A stretch of DNA of 64,000 nt from Symsagittifera roscoffensis (lineage: Eukaryota; Xenacoelomorpha; Acoela; Convolutidae): contig NC_087064.1 of the NCBI RefSeq assembly GCF_963678635.1, positions 53,090,684-53,154,683 of the forward strand. The letters run 5' to 3'. Below, piece by piece: positions 33,185 to 44,805 of the stretch (position 1 is the first letter of the stretch; every line of letters starts with the position of its first letter). Made by a program: the position numbers and the translations under genes. A model generated the notes under the pieces. The model had not been told where the DNA came from. It searched no databases and saw only the letters and a list, made by a program, of their open reading frames with translations.

Positions 33185-34545
33185 TGAAGTCGGGAACTGT
33201 AATTTTTCCCGTAAACAACTTTTCTTACAAGAAATTTCACCAGCTTTAATATTGAACGTTAACAACCCTGCTTGATTCCCTCATGATCTGGAGGTAAGGC
33301 GTTCCCTTTTGCACCCCAAGCTCTGGGTTTCGAATCCCGGAGGAACTTTTTTTTCTTTCAGTATGTTAAAATTTTCAACGGTAAAAATTAAGTTGTAAGA
33401 CTTCCGCTTGTCTGCTCAAGTTTTGTTGGCTTAGGTACCGCATCAGAAGTTTTTCTTGTGCTGTAAGCAAGTATCATGCTAGTTGCAAGTGTTTTTCTTT
33501 TAGGTTCAGGGGTAGTTGCAAGTGATTTTCATTTTTTCGACTTAACTGGTTTCAGCTCAAAGATTATCGGCTTTGTTTCCGCTTCGTAAGTTCTGTTCCT
33601 GTGCTAATTTCAAATTCAGTTGTTCTAAGATAGTCGGCTTCATTTCCGCTACGTAAGTTCTGTTCCTGTGCTAATTCTAATTTTAAATGTCTTGCTTGGC
33701 TTGTTCTCCTAGATTTTCGTTTTTGTAATTTTTTTTCCTTTTTTTTGTACAATTGATATTTTTTCTCAAAAACTACCTTGCCGTTTATCAAACAACGGGA
33801 ATCCTCGGAAACATCGCTTACTACCCTGTGTTCCTGGATAATCCCCTAGTCACCTTTTACGACCACTATCTAGAGCCTTCGAAAAAGTCTGTGGGAGAAT
33901 ATAAATCAGAGATATTGGGTTCAAGTGGATAGAACATGTTGTCTTCGATCAAAATGAGAGGTTTTGTAAATCTTTACTGCATAAGCGGCTACGCACAATT
34001 CTTTTTCACACAAAAAGCTACGATTCTCGGAAAAATCAAATTTTTTATTCCGTTGACTGTTTTCTGGAAACTGTTTGACTTTTCTCGAAAACTACCCCTC
34101 CAATTTTAAGGTTGAGTGTTCAATCGAGAAACCCGGTTTCGGGTTTTTTCTCTGCATAAATGGCCACGACATATTTGAGCCAGAAAAACAAATTGTTTTC
34201 GAACGCTTTTTTGAACTATTATCCGTTTTAAGAATTTTTTTTGACTTTTCTTATAGACTAACCTGAGACAAAGGGTTCAATCGAATGAACCGTTTTCGAG
34301 TATTTTTGCTGCAGAAGCAGTGAATATTTAATATTTTGCAAGGAAATTGTTATGTCCTTTGGAAACTTCCAAACTAAGTAGAGAAACAACTTAGTTTTGG
34401 GCAAAGTCCTTTTTACCGAGACTGGAAAATTTGGGTTTATTAACTAGTTTTTTCCAGCTATTTTCATTTTGTTCGATTTCTTATGTTTTGTATGTTTGTT
34501 TTGTTTCGCAAGTGGTGCGAAGCTCCGCTGAGCCCCTCTGAGAGT
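33185..34545 (+). mobile_element. Possible longer hairpin-ended element with nested tRNA-like repeat
   Basis: A 5' motif with TTTTTCCCGTAAACAACTTT lies at about 33206. A tRNA-like segment (CTGGAGGTAAGGCGTTCC, B box GGGTTTCGAATCCCGG) lies at 33285-33345. A duplicated phrase, GCTACGTAAGTTCTGTTCC and its variant, is near 33590 and 33650. The 3' hairpin TGCGAAGCTCCGCTGAGC with CCCTCTGAG is at about 34515-34542. No ORF of note. Whether this is one element or several is unclear. Confidence 0.35.
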
Positions 34546-34688
34546 TTTTATACCGTTATTTTTATAAGAACTTTAAGGAAATAATGCAAATTTTTTAAAT
34601 AAATCAATTGTTTTATTTTTTATTATATTTGAATTTTTTGCTTTTGCGTTTATCGATTTTCTGTTCATACCATTATACTAGCTGATTG

Positions 34689-35500
34689 CTGTGCAAATAG
34701 CACCGAATGTTTTGGACACAATAATAAAAACTTGAAACAATTTATTTTCATTGGTTTTCAAGTATTGTCATTTTTATTCGAGATGTGGAGATAATAAAAA
34801 AACCAATTGTAAAAACAGTTTTTGTAGAAAAATGTCAAAAAAATCGTAAAAAATTTTCACAAAAATTTTATGATTCCTAAGATGGCACTGAAAACTAACT
34901 TTATTTGAGTAAAATTAAATTTTCAAGGCTTACAGTAAGCAAATACAAGCTAATATAGGCATGCTCACTTGTTCGAAATTAGAGGAAAAATCAAAGTTTC
35001 AAACCGGTTTTTTTCTCAATTCTGGAGATTTTTTTTGGAAGGTTTTGAATGTCGTTCGAATCACGACTAAAATGGCTATATATGCCATATATCAAACGAC
35101 ACAGTCCGATGATTATTTGTGTTACCTGATTTTATGTGGAAAACAAAAAGATGGAAAAAAAGGAAAAAAAAACTTTACACCCGAATACAAAGCTCTTCCC
35201 CTTTTTTAATGGTCGGAACAATGAAACAAATGTAACTGGTTCAGTTTAGATTATAATAAGCGTATAGTTAGACCTGATCGCTCGAAAAACGACTAAATTG
35301 CAGAATTTCCAAACCGTTTTTTTTACACTGGGAAGACTTGAAAATTTTTCAAATTTCGAATCACGCCTGAAAGGGCTTTAATATGATATCACTGACCCAT
35401 TCCGATGATTGTTTTTGGTACCTGATTTTGCGTGATATATGAAAAAAAAATAAAACACACCTGAAGACAAAGTTTTCGCCCATTTTCAATGGTTGGAACA
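34689..35500 (-). mobile_element. TGTTCCGACC-family element with partly duplicated end
   Basis: Palindrome CTGTGCAAATAGCACCG at 34689-34705, a diverged inner repeat, a body like the other copies, and the inverted end AATGGTCGGAACA at about 35208-35220. A second, tandem copy of the right third follows and ends with AATGGTTGGAACA at 35488-35500. Confidence 0.6.
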
Positions 35501-35914
35501 TAAACCTGATATTTTTTTCTACAGGAATCAAGATGATGCTGAAAAAGTGATTTTAATTTCCAAAACGGTTGAAAAAAGGACAGTTCAGAAAATTTAGTAA
35601 GTTGATAAATTGGGTGCAGATGAGTTTGGCGTTCCTTAACCCGTGAGATGACAATTCGTAAGCAACAATTTGCTTGCGTTTCAAAAAAGCTGCTACTCGT
35701 TGCAGAGAATTTACCATAGTACTTAGTAATCTAATTTAAAATAGATTGACTTGGTGATGCACAACAACCAAATGGCCATGCCTTAGCAGATATGGGATTC
35801 TATATGGAGTGATTGACGGAATTACCGAAAAATTATCCCTGGTTAAATTTTAAAACAAATTGCGATCCTTTTATGATTTGTCGCCATACCGTGTAACTAT
35901 AGCGTAGCGTAGTC

Positions 35915-38900
35915 ATGAGTGTAGACCAGCAAAAGAAAACGATAAATTTTATTTCGACTTTGTCGTTTGTAGATAAGTTTATGGGTACTTCGGTGGAGGA
36001 TTTTGAGCAGATTGACAAATCCTTCAAACCTCTCTGTAAGTAGTTTGTTTGCCTGAATTACATTCAATTGGCATGTAGAAACAAAAAAAAGTTAACGAGA
36101 ATAATGAACTTTGCCTCGGAACAATCAATGTATTTGGAATTAACGGACTGCTACATCCATGTTCAAAATAAGTTCATTTTAGACAGTATTCAAAAACAGA
36201 ATCTAAAAGGTTAATCTAGTTTTTTTGTTGACTTATCTAGATCGGGATGAGGGTAACAGGTCAAGAATACGGACGATCGAGGAACATCTGGGCTTTTCAA
36301 TCGTAAGCGTTTAATGACCCTTTGCTTTGGTAAAATGGAAACGTTTGTAATTTTCAAAAGATTAGGGTAAGTCTCAAATGGCTTTTACGTGTCACAAAAT
36401 TGAAAATCACCAAATTGCCTTTTACTCCCGAAAATATAGATAACTAAATCATTTCATTTGAGTTGTTAAAAAAACTAATTTTTTTTTTCAAATCAGTAAT
36501 GAGTCGCGCATGGATTGTTCGTTACAAAGTTTAAAGGCACTTTTGAACACCAAGTTTTTTTGTCATATAGACGCCGCCGAGCGGACTTCGGACGAAGGAG
36601 TTTTGTCTGATAGGGGAGGGGAATTTGAAGAAGATCTGCAGGAAAGTGCCAAAGGAGAGATACTTTGTCCTCTTCTCACACCAGCTCATCTATTGCAATT
36701 TCCCACCTCAGGATAGGAACATGCGCAGACCGGTCAGTCTTTTCCCGCATTTTTCGGCTCAGCAGTGAGCATTGCAAATCAATGTATTCTGCCAATTTTG
36801 GGAGAACATAGATGGTACAGCGACTTAAAATTTGGAAGATTGTAGTTGTTCTTCTACTGTTTGAATACATATAAAGTCCAGTACTCTATAATTTCGTTGA
36901 AATAATTATTTTGTTGGCATCAAACTACAAAAACTTTAAAAGGGTCTGTTCAATGATATTGTGAAAAGATGTAAAGGTTCCCTTGGACAGGCAAACTTTT
37001 ATTTTTGGAATCTTCTTCAGCTGTTGTTTAAAACTTAGTCTGGCTGTATGCAAACTTTATTTTTCACTGACTGCTTTTTTGAACTTAAAACTTGTAAAGT
37101 TTATTGTTGTTTTAGCTGCTGAAGACGAAAGTGATGAACACGTGTGGTATGGACGTGGAGGAGTGCTCCAACTTCCAAGTGGGAGACATGAGCTGTGAGT
37201 CACCATTCAGCACTCATTGTCACATAAAAAAGGATAGCTGGTAACTGTGCAAGTAGCTCAGAATGTTCCGATCATAGTCTTTAAAAAATGCAATAAAAAA
37301 GTTTTCTTAAATTAGTGTCGTTTTTTCTGCGTGATAAAAGGATCTGAACAAAAAACTAGAGCTTAGGCATATTCGACAATAATATTAAAATAAGCAAATT
37401 GGACTACAGTTTTTTTAGAAAAAGAAAAAAATAAAATGTTAAATAATTTTTCAAATTTTTTGAATTATTTATCCTAAAATGGCGTTAAAAAACTCCAGAA
37501 AGTTGAGTACATCTAACTATAAAATTGGCATAAATAAGCTATTGTAAGCGGCTTAAAATGAGCAAAATAATCCTGCTCGCTCGCTTTATTAGCTTGAAAT
37601 TAGACTAAAATTCAAAAACTTTAAATCGGCTTTTCTCCACGCTGAGAAAAAGTGTGAACTTTTTGATTGCCGGCTTTTATATGATTCCGACCCTGTCCAA
37701 TGATTATTTGTGGTACCTGAGTTTCCGTGGAAAACAAAAAAGTTGAAAAACTAGGAAAAAAAAACCGAATACAAAGTTCTTTCCCATTTTCATTGGTCGG
37801 AACAAAAAGTCAAGAATCATTCAAGTATCGTCTGCACGTGCAATTGGAAAATCCTCTGGAATTTTAGAAATAAAATTTGATAAAGGAAATGAAAATTGAA
37901 TGAAGAAGAAATGGTTTCTTCTGCGCATGTTTTATGAAAAAAAATTGTAGACTCGTTGATGATACGAGCAATTCCGTCCAGTGATGTCCATTTAAAAAAA
38001 TAAAAATAGAAATTTAAATTAAAATTGTTTAAGAAAATTATAAAAATTGTTGGCATCAATTTAAATTTTTCCGAAACTATGTAAATTTTCCTTTAGAAAT
38101 TTTTTTTTCAGTCTGTTTTTAGCAGTTTTTCTGCCAGTTTTGGTGACTTTTCGCAATTTTGTGAAACGAATTCCAAAGCAATTTTTTGGGCATATCTATT
38201 TGCTAGAAAAATTCATCAAATTTTTCGTGAAAATTTAGATTGCTTGCTTCTTTCGCGGAACTGTGAAATTAATTATAATGAGTAAACTCTGTACTTTGGC
38301 GTCGGATCGAATATCGCCGGAGCAATTTTTTTTTTTCAATTTAAATTGCTCGATTTATATTTAAATTTTTCATTCAAGTTGAGTGGGCACATAATTTCAC
38401 ATTTAAATAAATTGAAATTTAAATGAAAGCTTAAATTAATTTAAATTATTTTTTTTAAATGGATCTCACTGGTTCCGTCCCAACGCTCAAAATGCATTTC
38501 AAGTTCTCATTGATTTTTAAAAATATATAATTTGAAGTCTTCACGAATTTGAAGACATTTGTAGGAAAAAAGCATAGTTTGTGCAATGAGTAATCATTTC
38601 CTACAAATAGCTTCAGATTCGTATTGAATTGGGATATATTTAAGACGTTGGCGTGGTAGTAATGTTAGTCATTATGAAAAATATTGAATGTGATTGGTTG
38701 AGTTATGACTTCAAGTATGTTGCAGACGAACACTGTCTCAAGATCCAAACTGCAGAAAAGAGTTTCATAGTGGTGATGGAGAGTCCCGATGAGCAGATGG
38801 CTTGGCTGGACTACATCCGCAGTGCCATACAACACTCCAACATGAACTGTGTGTACAATCAAGAAATATCATTGGATTCGTGTAAAAATGACTTGTAGTA

Positions 38901-41200
38901 GAATTCTATAGGTAAGAAAGTAGGATTTCAATTTCTACTATACGTGGCAAGTTTTGCACGTCTCAAAGTTCGTTGAATGGTTAAACAATTGATTAAAATG
39001 CCCTTGTGAAGTTTGAGCAATAAGATTGTCCGGTTTCCGCTATTGGGTCTGAGGATTGTTCGATTTGTTTCAGATATGGTAAAACCGAAGAAGATGACTT
39101 CGTCGGCTCCTGTGTGGACCCCTGATCAAAACTGCTCCGTCTGTCCTGTGTGCAACAAGACCAAGTTCACAGCCATCAACAGACGAGTAAGTCAAGTTCA
39201 CACCTAATGCATAACATTTTATGATATTGTAGTTATTTAAAGTTTTTGTAAGTCCATTAGGGAGAGTTTTCCACGGTTGATTTCTAGACTTCGCTGAAAC
39301 TTTTCAATATGAACTTTCTGAAAAATGAAATCATAGACAGAAGCGGTTCTTGAATTGACATTTCCAGTTTAGAGCATTTAAGATAGTGCCTGCATGTTGT
39401 ATCGTGTTTCAGCATCATTGTCGAAAGTGTGGGACTCTGATGTGTGGAGACTGTCAAAGATATCAGGAGGACAAAGCTAAGAAGAAGAAGGAAAAGGTGT
39501 GCTTCATGTGCCTAGACATTGCCAGTGAGTCAAGCTTCAGATAGATTTGCGTTATACGCAAAGACGTTACCCTATAAAAGATGTCCAAAATAAAATCTAA
39601 CTCCTTGACATACAACATGACACTACTGCGTAATGTTTGGGAACCACCGTTAATTATGAATGCAATGAGTTCTTGCAATAGTCGAGTAATAGTTCATATT
39701 TATTTTTCCCATGCGAAACCAAGCTCTCTGGGTGCAGACGTGTGAATGAAGGCAGACTGAATAGGTCAAAAAGATAAGTACTCAGAGACTTAGCCCTTAG
39801 ATGAAGTTATTAACGAGAGCAAAATACGGCTGATACGATTGTACCTTTGTTCTTCTTAGTAAACTCTCTTTGTTTTTAGAAGGGAAATCATCTTTCCAAT
39901 CGCCTTCCCAAATGGTGCCTTTACCCAAGACAGTATCAGACGAAGAGAGAGCACAGTTAGCTGCACAACAGAAGGGTATGCTATTTCAATTTATACTCAA
40001 AATCACATTGAAAAATGAACGAGAAACAAAAAATTTTGCTTATAAATGAGCTAATTAATTACACGACACCTATTCATGACTGAACTATGTCATTGTAAGC
40101 ATTATCTCCTATTGAAGCGCAAGTTAATGATATGCTTAATGGTATTGCATATTTTTGAACTTGTACCGTATTTTCTGATGCAAAATATGGTGATCTAAAT
40201 CGTGATGTCAATTGTTATATTTCAGATCCGCACTTATAAGGTATTTTCTTCCCTGTATTTTTCATTAGTGTTTTGCTCGTTTTTCTCAAGCATTTGGTTT
40301 GCATGTGGTGGGCTGCATCCGAAGATAATTTTTCACGTAATCCTTATGCTCATTTTCCAGAATCCTGCACTGAATGAAATGATTTATTTGGAACAACATT
40401 AGTTCACACATGCGGAGCGTAGTGTCATATTACGATATCCACTTTTTCCAGTACAAGTCGCAAATTAAAATTTGTATCCGGAGGTGTTTTATTTTTGTTT
40501 TCCACAAAAAATCAGGTACCACAACAAACCATTGGAATGGGTCTTATGATATATCATATTGAAGTCCTGTCAGTCGTGATTCAGACGACATTTAAAATTT
40601 TTCATATAAATTTGCTCAGTGTCGAGAAAAAACCGTTTGAAATGAAAGTTTTGTTAGAATATAGTTCGTTTTTGGAGTTTCTAGCGCCATTTGGTAAATG
40701 AAAAACTTCATAACTTAGAAAAATGAAAATATTTTCTGAAAGTTGTTTTTTCATGGAACGCATCAAAACCCAGGGATCTAAACAGGGATGTCAAACAATA
40801 GTACCAATGTGCGACCCTTCGAGCGATGAGGGGATCGACGCGCTGCTGTCGCCGCTGCTAGGAGGTTCAATCCTCGCTGCTTCAAGTTCGACTTTTTCTC
40901 ATGTCTTTTTGAATGTATACTGCTCGTTTCGGTGTATTGATTGCTTGTTTCTGCGAAGTGAAATTTCGCCTCTTTGCTGATAACATAGAACGTCTACAGC
41001 TTAAGTCATGGTTGTGGTGACTTTATAGCTTTTTTTTGATATGTTTCCCTGCAATTCAGTTGAGAGTCTTTGAAAAGATGTTGTGTGTTCTTATTGTTTT
41101 AGCACAGAAGCAGATGGATATGAGAAATGTGATTCCGGCGTCAGCAGAAGTGGCCATACAGTACGACACTGACTCATCCTCTGATGACGATGACGACTAG
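35915..41200 (+). CDS. Phafin-like PH-FYVE protein (PLEKHF family), 9 exons
   Basis: Endosomal/lysosomal adaptor family that binds PI3P through FYVE and phosphoinositides through PH. Exons: 35915-36035, 36241-36302, 36571-36732, 37116-37194, 38726-38848, 39074-39186, 39413-39524, 39880-39975, 41103-41200; all GT-AG and phase-consistent, total 321 residues. The N-terminal 40 residues have no human counterpart. Then NRSRIRTIEEHLG and FCLIGEGNLKKICRKVPK match the Phafin N-terminus and PH strands 1-2. PH continues to MAWLDYIRSAIQ. FYVE shows WTPD, four CxxC-type pairs, NRRHHCRKCG and KVCFMC (usual RVC). It ends in an acidic SSSDDDDD tail like human PLEKHF2. Human paralogues are about 250-280 residues. 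PLEKHF1 and PLEKHF2 cannot be told apart, so I leave the symbol empty. Confidence 0.9.
37245..37804 (-). mobile_element. TGTTCCGACC-family non-autonomous element
   Basis: Palindrome-like CTGTGCAAGTAGCTCAG at 37245-37261, TGTTCCGATC at 37264, and inverted end CATTGGTCGGAACA finishing at 37804. Sits in intron 4 of the Phafin-like gene. Confidence 0.65.
40805..40982 (+). mobile_element. SINE: tRNA-like head with GCGAAG hairpin tail
   Basis: Head with GAGCGATGAGGGGATCGACG and a near-consensus B box AGGTTCAATCCTC (about 40863-40875). The tail has TTGCTTGTTTCT, the hairpin GCGAAGTGAAATTTCGC (40953-40969) and CTCTTTGCTG. In the last intron of the Phafin-like gene. The head differs from those at 20460 and 21131. 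Confidence 0.5.
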
Positions 41201-41593
41201 GCTCACCGATTCCAATGCTCAATCTAAACATTCCTGTTACATCATCTATCTGCTCTACTCTGGTCGCTATTAGAGGCTGTTTTTATGGCATAAGATCCAA
41301 ATGACAGAAACTATTTTTTTTTCAGCTGAAATTATCTCGAATTTGTGAATAGTCGTAGGGCTTTGTATAAGATTGTTGAAAACTGAATTTGGGTCGCTAA
41401 TTACAAATTTCTGTCATTTGGCGCTTCTGCTGCGAGAGATTATCTTTCTACTTGAAAGTTGTTGCATTAACTTGTTTGTTATAATGCAGTTCGATGCTAC
41501 TTCACGATATCCCTCAATCTCTGTTTTAAAATGGATGACGAATAATTGTTAAGTCACGAGTAATTGCAAAAGATAGAAGAAGACTGCTCGTAT

Positions 41594-42097
41594 CAGGGCG
41601 ATGCCCTGAATGTTCCGACTGCCTTTTAAGGTCAATGGAGCAGCATACATGAAAAATTTAAATGTAATAAACTAAAATTGAAACTTAAAAAAAGTTAGAT
41701 TTTTTTGTGAAAACATCCCCCACACGCCATATTAAGTACAAAGTGATAGTTTTTGCTCCTATTAACAAATCAATTATGGCATATAAGCTTCCTTGAACCA
41801 ATTTGGAACGATTTATAAGACGGATTAAATCTCGCTTACGCGTTATTTAGCGCGAAATATATCGCGCGTTAATTGTCACAAATTGACCAAAATGGCAATA
41901 TTTAAACCCCCATAACTTTACAAAAAATGATCACAGGTAAAAGATTATTTCAAATTTAAGCTCAGGATAACAATAGCTTTCGAATGATATAAAAAAATTC
42001 CGTCAAAAATGTCTAGTTAAAAAGTCGAAATTTGTCTGAAGAAAAAAAACCCACCCGAGCACAAATATTCCGTTACTTTCGTATCGAAAGTCGGAAC
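41594..42097 (-). mobile_element. TGTTCCGACT-type element with different palindrome stem
   Basis: Outer palindrome CAGGGCGATGCCCTG at 41594-41608, AA, then TGTTCCGACT at 41611, and inverted end AGTCGGAACA at 42088-42097. Same layout as the copy at 1722, but the palindrome stem and body differ. It sits in the 3' UTR region of the Phafin-like gene. Confidence 0.65.
41666..41671 (+). other. poly(A) signal AATAAA, probably of the Phafin-like gene, inside a MITE
   Basis: First AATAAA after the stop at 41200; I find none in 41201-41593. It lies within the inverted-repeat element at 41594-42097. 42098-43335 downstream has no gene that I recognise. Confidence 0.4.
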
Positions 42098-43335
42098 ACT
42101 CATTTCTTTTTATTTATCAACCTTTTGGGCGGGTTGAAACCCCACCACCATTAGGCTCGTAGAAGGCGAGTATCCACCCCCTATAATGAACTAATTGGGC
42201 GGTATGCTGTTATGAAAATGAGCTTAGTAACGAGTTTCCGCCTCTCGCAAAAGCTGTCAATTAAGTTCTCTGAAAACAGACAAAAATTCGAATAGGAGGT
42301 GCTACTTAGAATCTGAAATTAGCGGCAACATATACTACTTTCTTAAATAGAACTAGGTTACTCTTCGAAATTTCCCTAAGAAAACATGATGTTTGGTCAA
42401 GAGTCTTTATAAGAACTCAGAAAAATCTCAGAAATCTTAACGAAATTGATGAAATAACTTTGAAGCAACCTAACTTAAATACTAGTTGATCTTGTAATTT
42501 TATTCATCAAGACGCAACGTAAAAATAAATGACTGAATTATATTTGTTTGATTGTCCTGCTGGCTTGATTAGATTGCACATTTTCTAGCTTCGATCTTGT
42601 ATACTTCTACATTCCTCTTCTTCCTTATGTACTCAACCAATGCAGTATGCAGTCACTTCAGCATTATGAATTTTTTTCAAAGGTCAAAATCATCATCATC
42701 GCAATCCTTAAATCTCACTCGTAGCTTGAGATATCCTGACGAGATGAAATGCGCTTTCAAAGACGCTAATTTTGTCATCGTTGCCTTAAAGGAGCTGTTT
42801 TTTTTTACTATTGAATATATTCAAACTTCTTAAAGTTTTTCTGGTCAGTTAAATCTACCATTATTTAAATTGAATAGTTTCCAAATTTAGCCTCGATTTT
42901 TGATTTTATTTTTGATATGTTCGATTACATGAAATAAATAGTTCAGAAAAAGTTCTCACTTAGAAAACTGAGAGTCAGTGCTTAGGTAGATTTATGTTCC
43001 TGATTATTCCATAAACTAGCTAGGTCTTAAATTTGAGAATTCTCAGAGGATTTCAATAATTCCCATTGGTTCAGTCTACTCAAGTTGGGTTTGATTTAGC
43101 GATAAAAGTATCAACCCTAAAAGCTTTGAAGTACAAAAAACGTTAAATAAAGAATTTTTTCTTACGAATTCTAAAATTTAGAAAAGAAAAACTTCTAAAA
43201 TTTGAATGCGAGCGTTAAAAAAACGAAACTACTGCTTAAGTTTTGAAAATATTAAAAAAGCAGAACGTAGAGTATTAGTGGAAGTTGAAACATAGAGATC
43301 TAATCGTAATAATTTAAACTTTCTTCCAGTTTATC

Positions 43336-44070
43336 ATGACTTCAATAAACCAGTCGCTTATTCGCCGTTTGCTTGCTTCTGGGAATCATGGCTTACAGAC
43401 GTTGAGATTTTCTCACGCTCTGTGGAGAAGAGCTCCTGAACCATTGCGACCTTACAAGTACGTGATCAACCCCGATTTGATGTCACGTGAGACGGGAGGA
43501 ATTCGGCTAAATGAACTGAAAAAATCACTGGTACCTTACATTAACGAAGAAGCAGTTAAAGACCACCCACATGCGGACATTTTGAAGAAAGTTCTATCTG
43601 TCGAATTTGCGAAACCATTTGTCAGGAATTATAGCGAACTGAAGGCGATGCTAGAGTTGGTTGGAGTTGATATTAAGAAAGTGGATAAGTTTGATTTAGT
43701 GTTCAAGATAGCAAAAGAAACACTTAATATCCAAAAAACACAGGATCGGTTGAGATATTTTTACGAAACAGGAAAGAAAGTGCGAATAAAATTTACCAGG
43801 TCACCCTTGCAATTATCAGTAGCTCGACGAGACTTTTTTCTGACTCAGTTGAGGTTTATCGATCATGAACAGTATATAAAAGTTCTAAAGGAATTTCAAA
43901 TCAAGCACAATATGAAAGCCCATGTTACTCATCAGCTGACGATTAAAGGCGTCCAAGAAATTCTTGAGCGAGAAAAACTGAATGCTTCAATAATAGATGA
44001 AATGAAAGAGAAGGAGAAAATTGACAAACTTGATAACATTGTGAAAGCTTTTGAGAATGCGAAAAGATAA
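43336..44070 (+). CDS. Unknown protein, probably mitochondrial, 244 residues
   Basis: Single exon with a clear ATG, coding-like composition and a stop at 44068-44070. TTCCAG six bases before the ATG could be the acceptor of a 5' UTR intron. The first 30 residues are rich in Arg, Leu, Ser and His and lack acidic residues (SLIRRLLASG, LRFSHALWRR), like a mitochondrial presequence. The rest is charged and mostly helical, with many Lys and a C-terminal Lys/Glu helix (IIDEMKEKEKIDKLDNI). No catalytic motif, membrane segment or metal site is visible. A mitochondrial ribosomal or assembly factor is possible but I cannot support a name. Confidence 0.75.
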   Translation: MTSINQSLIRRLLASGNHGLQTLRFSHALWRRAPEPLRPYKYVINPDLMSRETGGIRLNELKKSLVPYINEEAVKDHPHADILKKVLSVEFAKPFVRNYSELKAMLELVGVDIKKVDKFDLVFKIAKETLNIQKTQDRLRYFYETGKKVRIKFTRSPLQLSVARRDFFLTQLRFIDHEQYIKVLKEFQIKHNMKAHVTHQLTIKGVQEILEREKLNASIIDEMKEKEKIDKLDNIVKAFENAKR

Positions 44071-44245
44071 AATTTAAATATCCGAATCGTTATTATTGAA
44101 TCTGCGATATTCAAAGAACGCTGAGGTTTCAGCGTTGTTTCGAATTTTTTTTGAGTAATATTTTTTCTTGAAGTTCGACTACGTACGAAGACTACCAACT
44201 AGTACTGAATTGGTAGAAACTAACAGCATCAGTAGTACTTATACT

Positions 44246-44641
44246 CAGGGGCGGATCTAGGATTTTCTCGAGGGGGGGGGGGGCGGATTTTCAAAAAATT
44301 TCCAAAATTTTGACGACCTTTTTTTTTTAAGGTCGACCAAATTGATTTTTCGAGCTCTCCCAAAGCACCGTTTTGCCCCTATTTTGGCAAAAATTTCTGC
44401 GCCGCAGGCAAATTTTTGAAAAAACAGTCAAAAAAACCGTTTTTGGGCACTTTTTGAAAAATTTTGACAAAAAAATCGTGTTTTTTTTTGGAGCGCGCTC
44501 CCCCTCAAAGTTAGTATATATTGGCGCCTTTAGAAAAATTTTAGGGTCGGCCAAAACTGGATTTCTGAAAATGTATCAAAGGGGGGACCCTTTGGGTCGG
44601 CAGGGGGTCGAATCCCTGAGGGGGGGGGGCGTCCGCCCCTG
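44246..44641 (+). mobile_element. hAT-type MITE with 8-bp target site duplication
   Basis: 396 bases. Starts CAGGGGCGGATCTAGGA and ends CGTCCGCCCCTG. The 8-bp direct repeat CTTATACT flanks both sides (44238-44245 and 44642-44649). Terminal repeats and TSD length fit the hAT superfamily. It has no coding capacity. Inserted in the 3' UTR of the gene at 43336, between the stop and the next AATAAA. Confidence 0.85.
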
Positions 44642-44653
44642 CTTATACTTATG

Positions 44654-44659
44654 AATAAA
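44654..44659 (+). other. poly(A) signal AATAAA for the gene at 43336
   Basis: First AATAAA after the stop at 44070. It lies just beyond the hAT MITE, so the MITE would be transcribed as part of the 3' UTR. Confidence 0.45.
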
Positions 44660-44805
44660 AATTTGAAACAGAACCATTTGTCGTGTTCTTCATCGTTTTC
44701 CCGAGCTCTCAAAAAATGACTTGAACCCATCGTTGTCAGAAAAATCTAAAATTGCGTCAAAACGCGTTTTTTGGACCCTTTTACACTGGCGAATAACAAA
44801 CGTTA

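Noticed and set aside
15148-40880. Functional tRNA genes at the B box-like sites
   Set aside because: A and B boxes are recognisable but no site gives a complete cloverleaf with a paired acceptor stem, and several share downstream non-tRNA tails. They fit SINE heads.
42597-42833. 78-codon plus-strand frame
   Set aside because: No family match, no plausible splice partners, and it lies in AT-rich DNA without other coding signs.
44327-44730. Frames in both strands around the G-rich element
   Set aside because: They lie in the hAT MITE with its G-runs; termini and the target duplication explain the segment.
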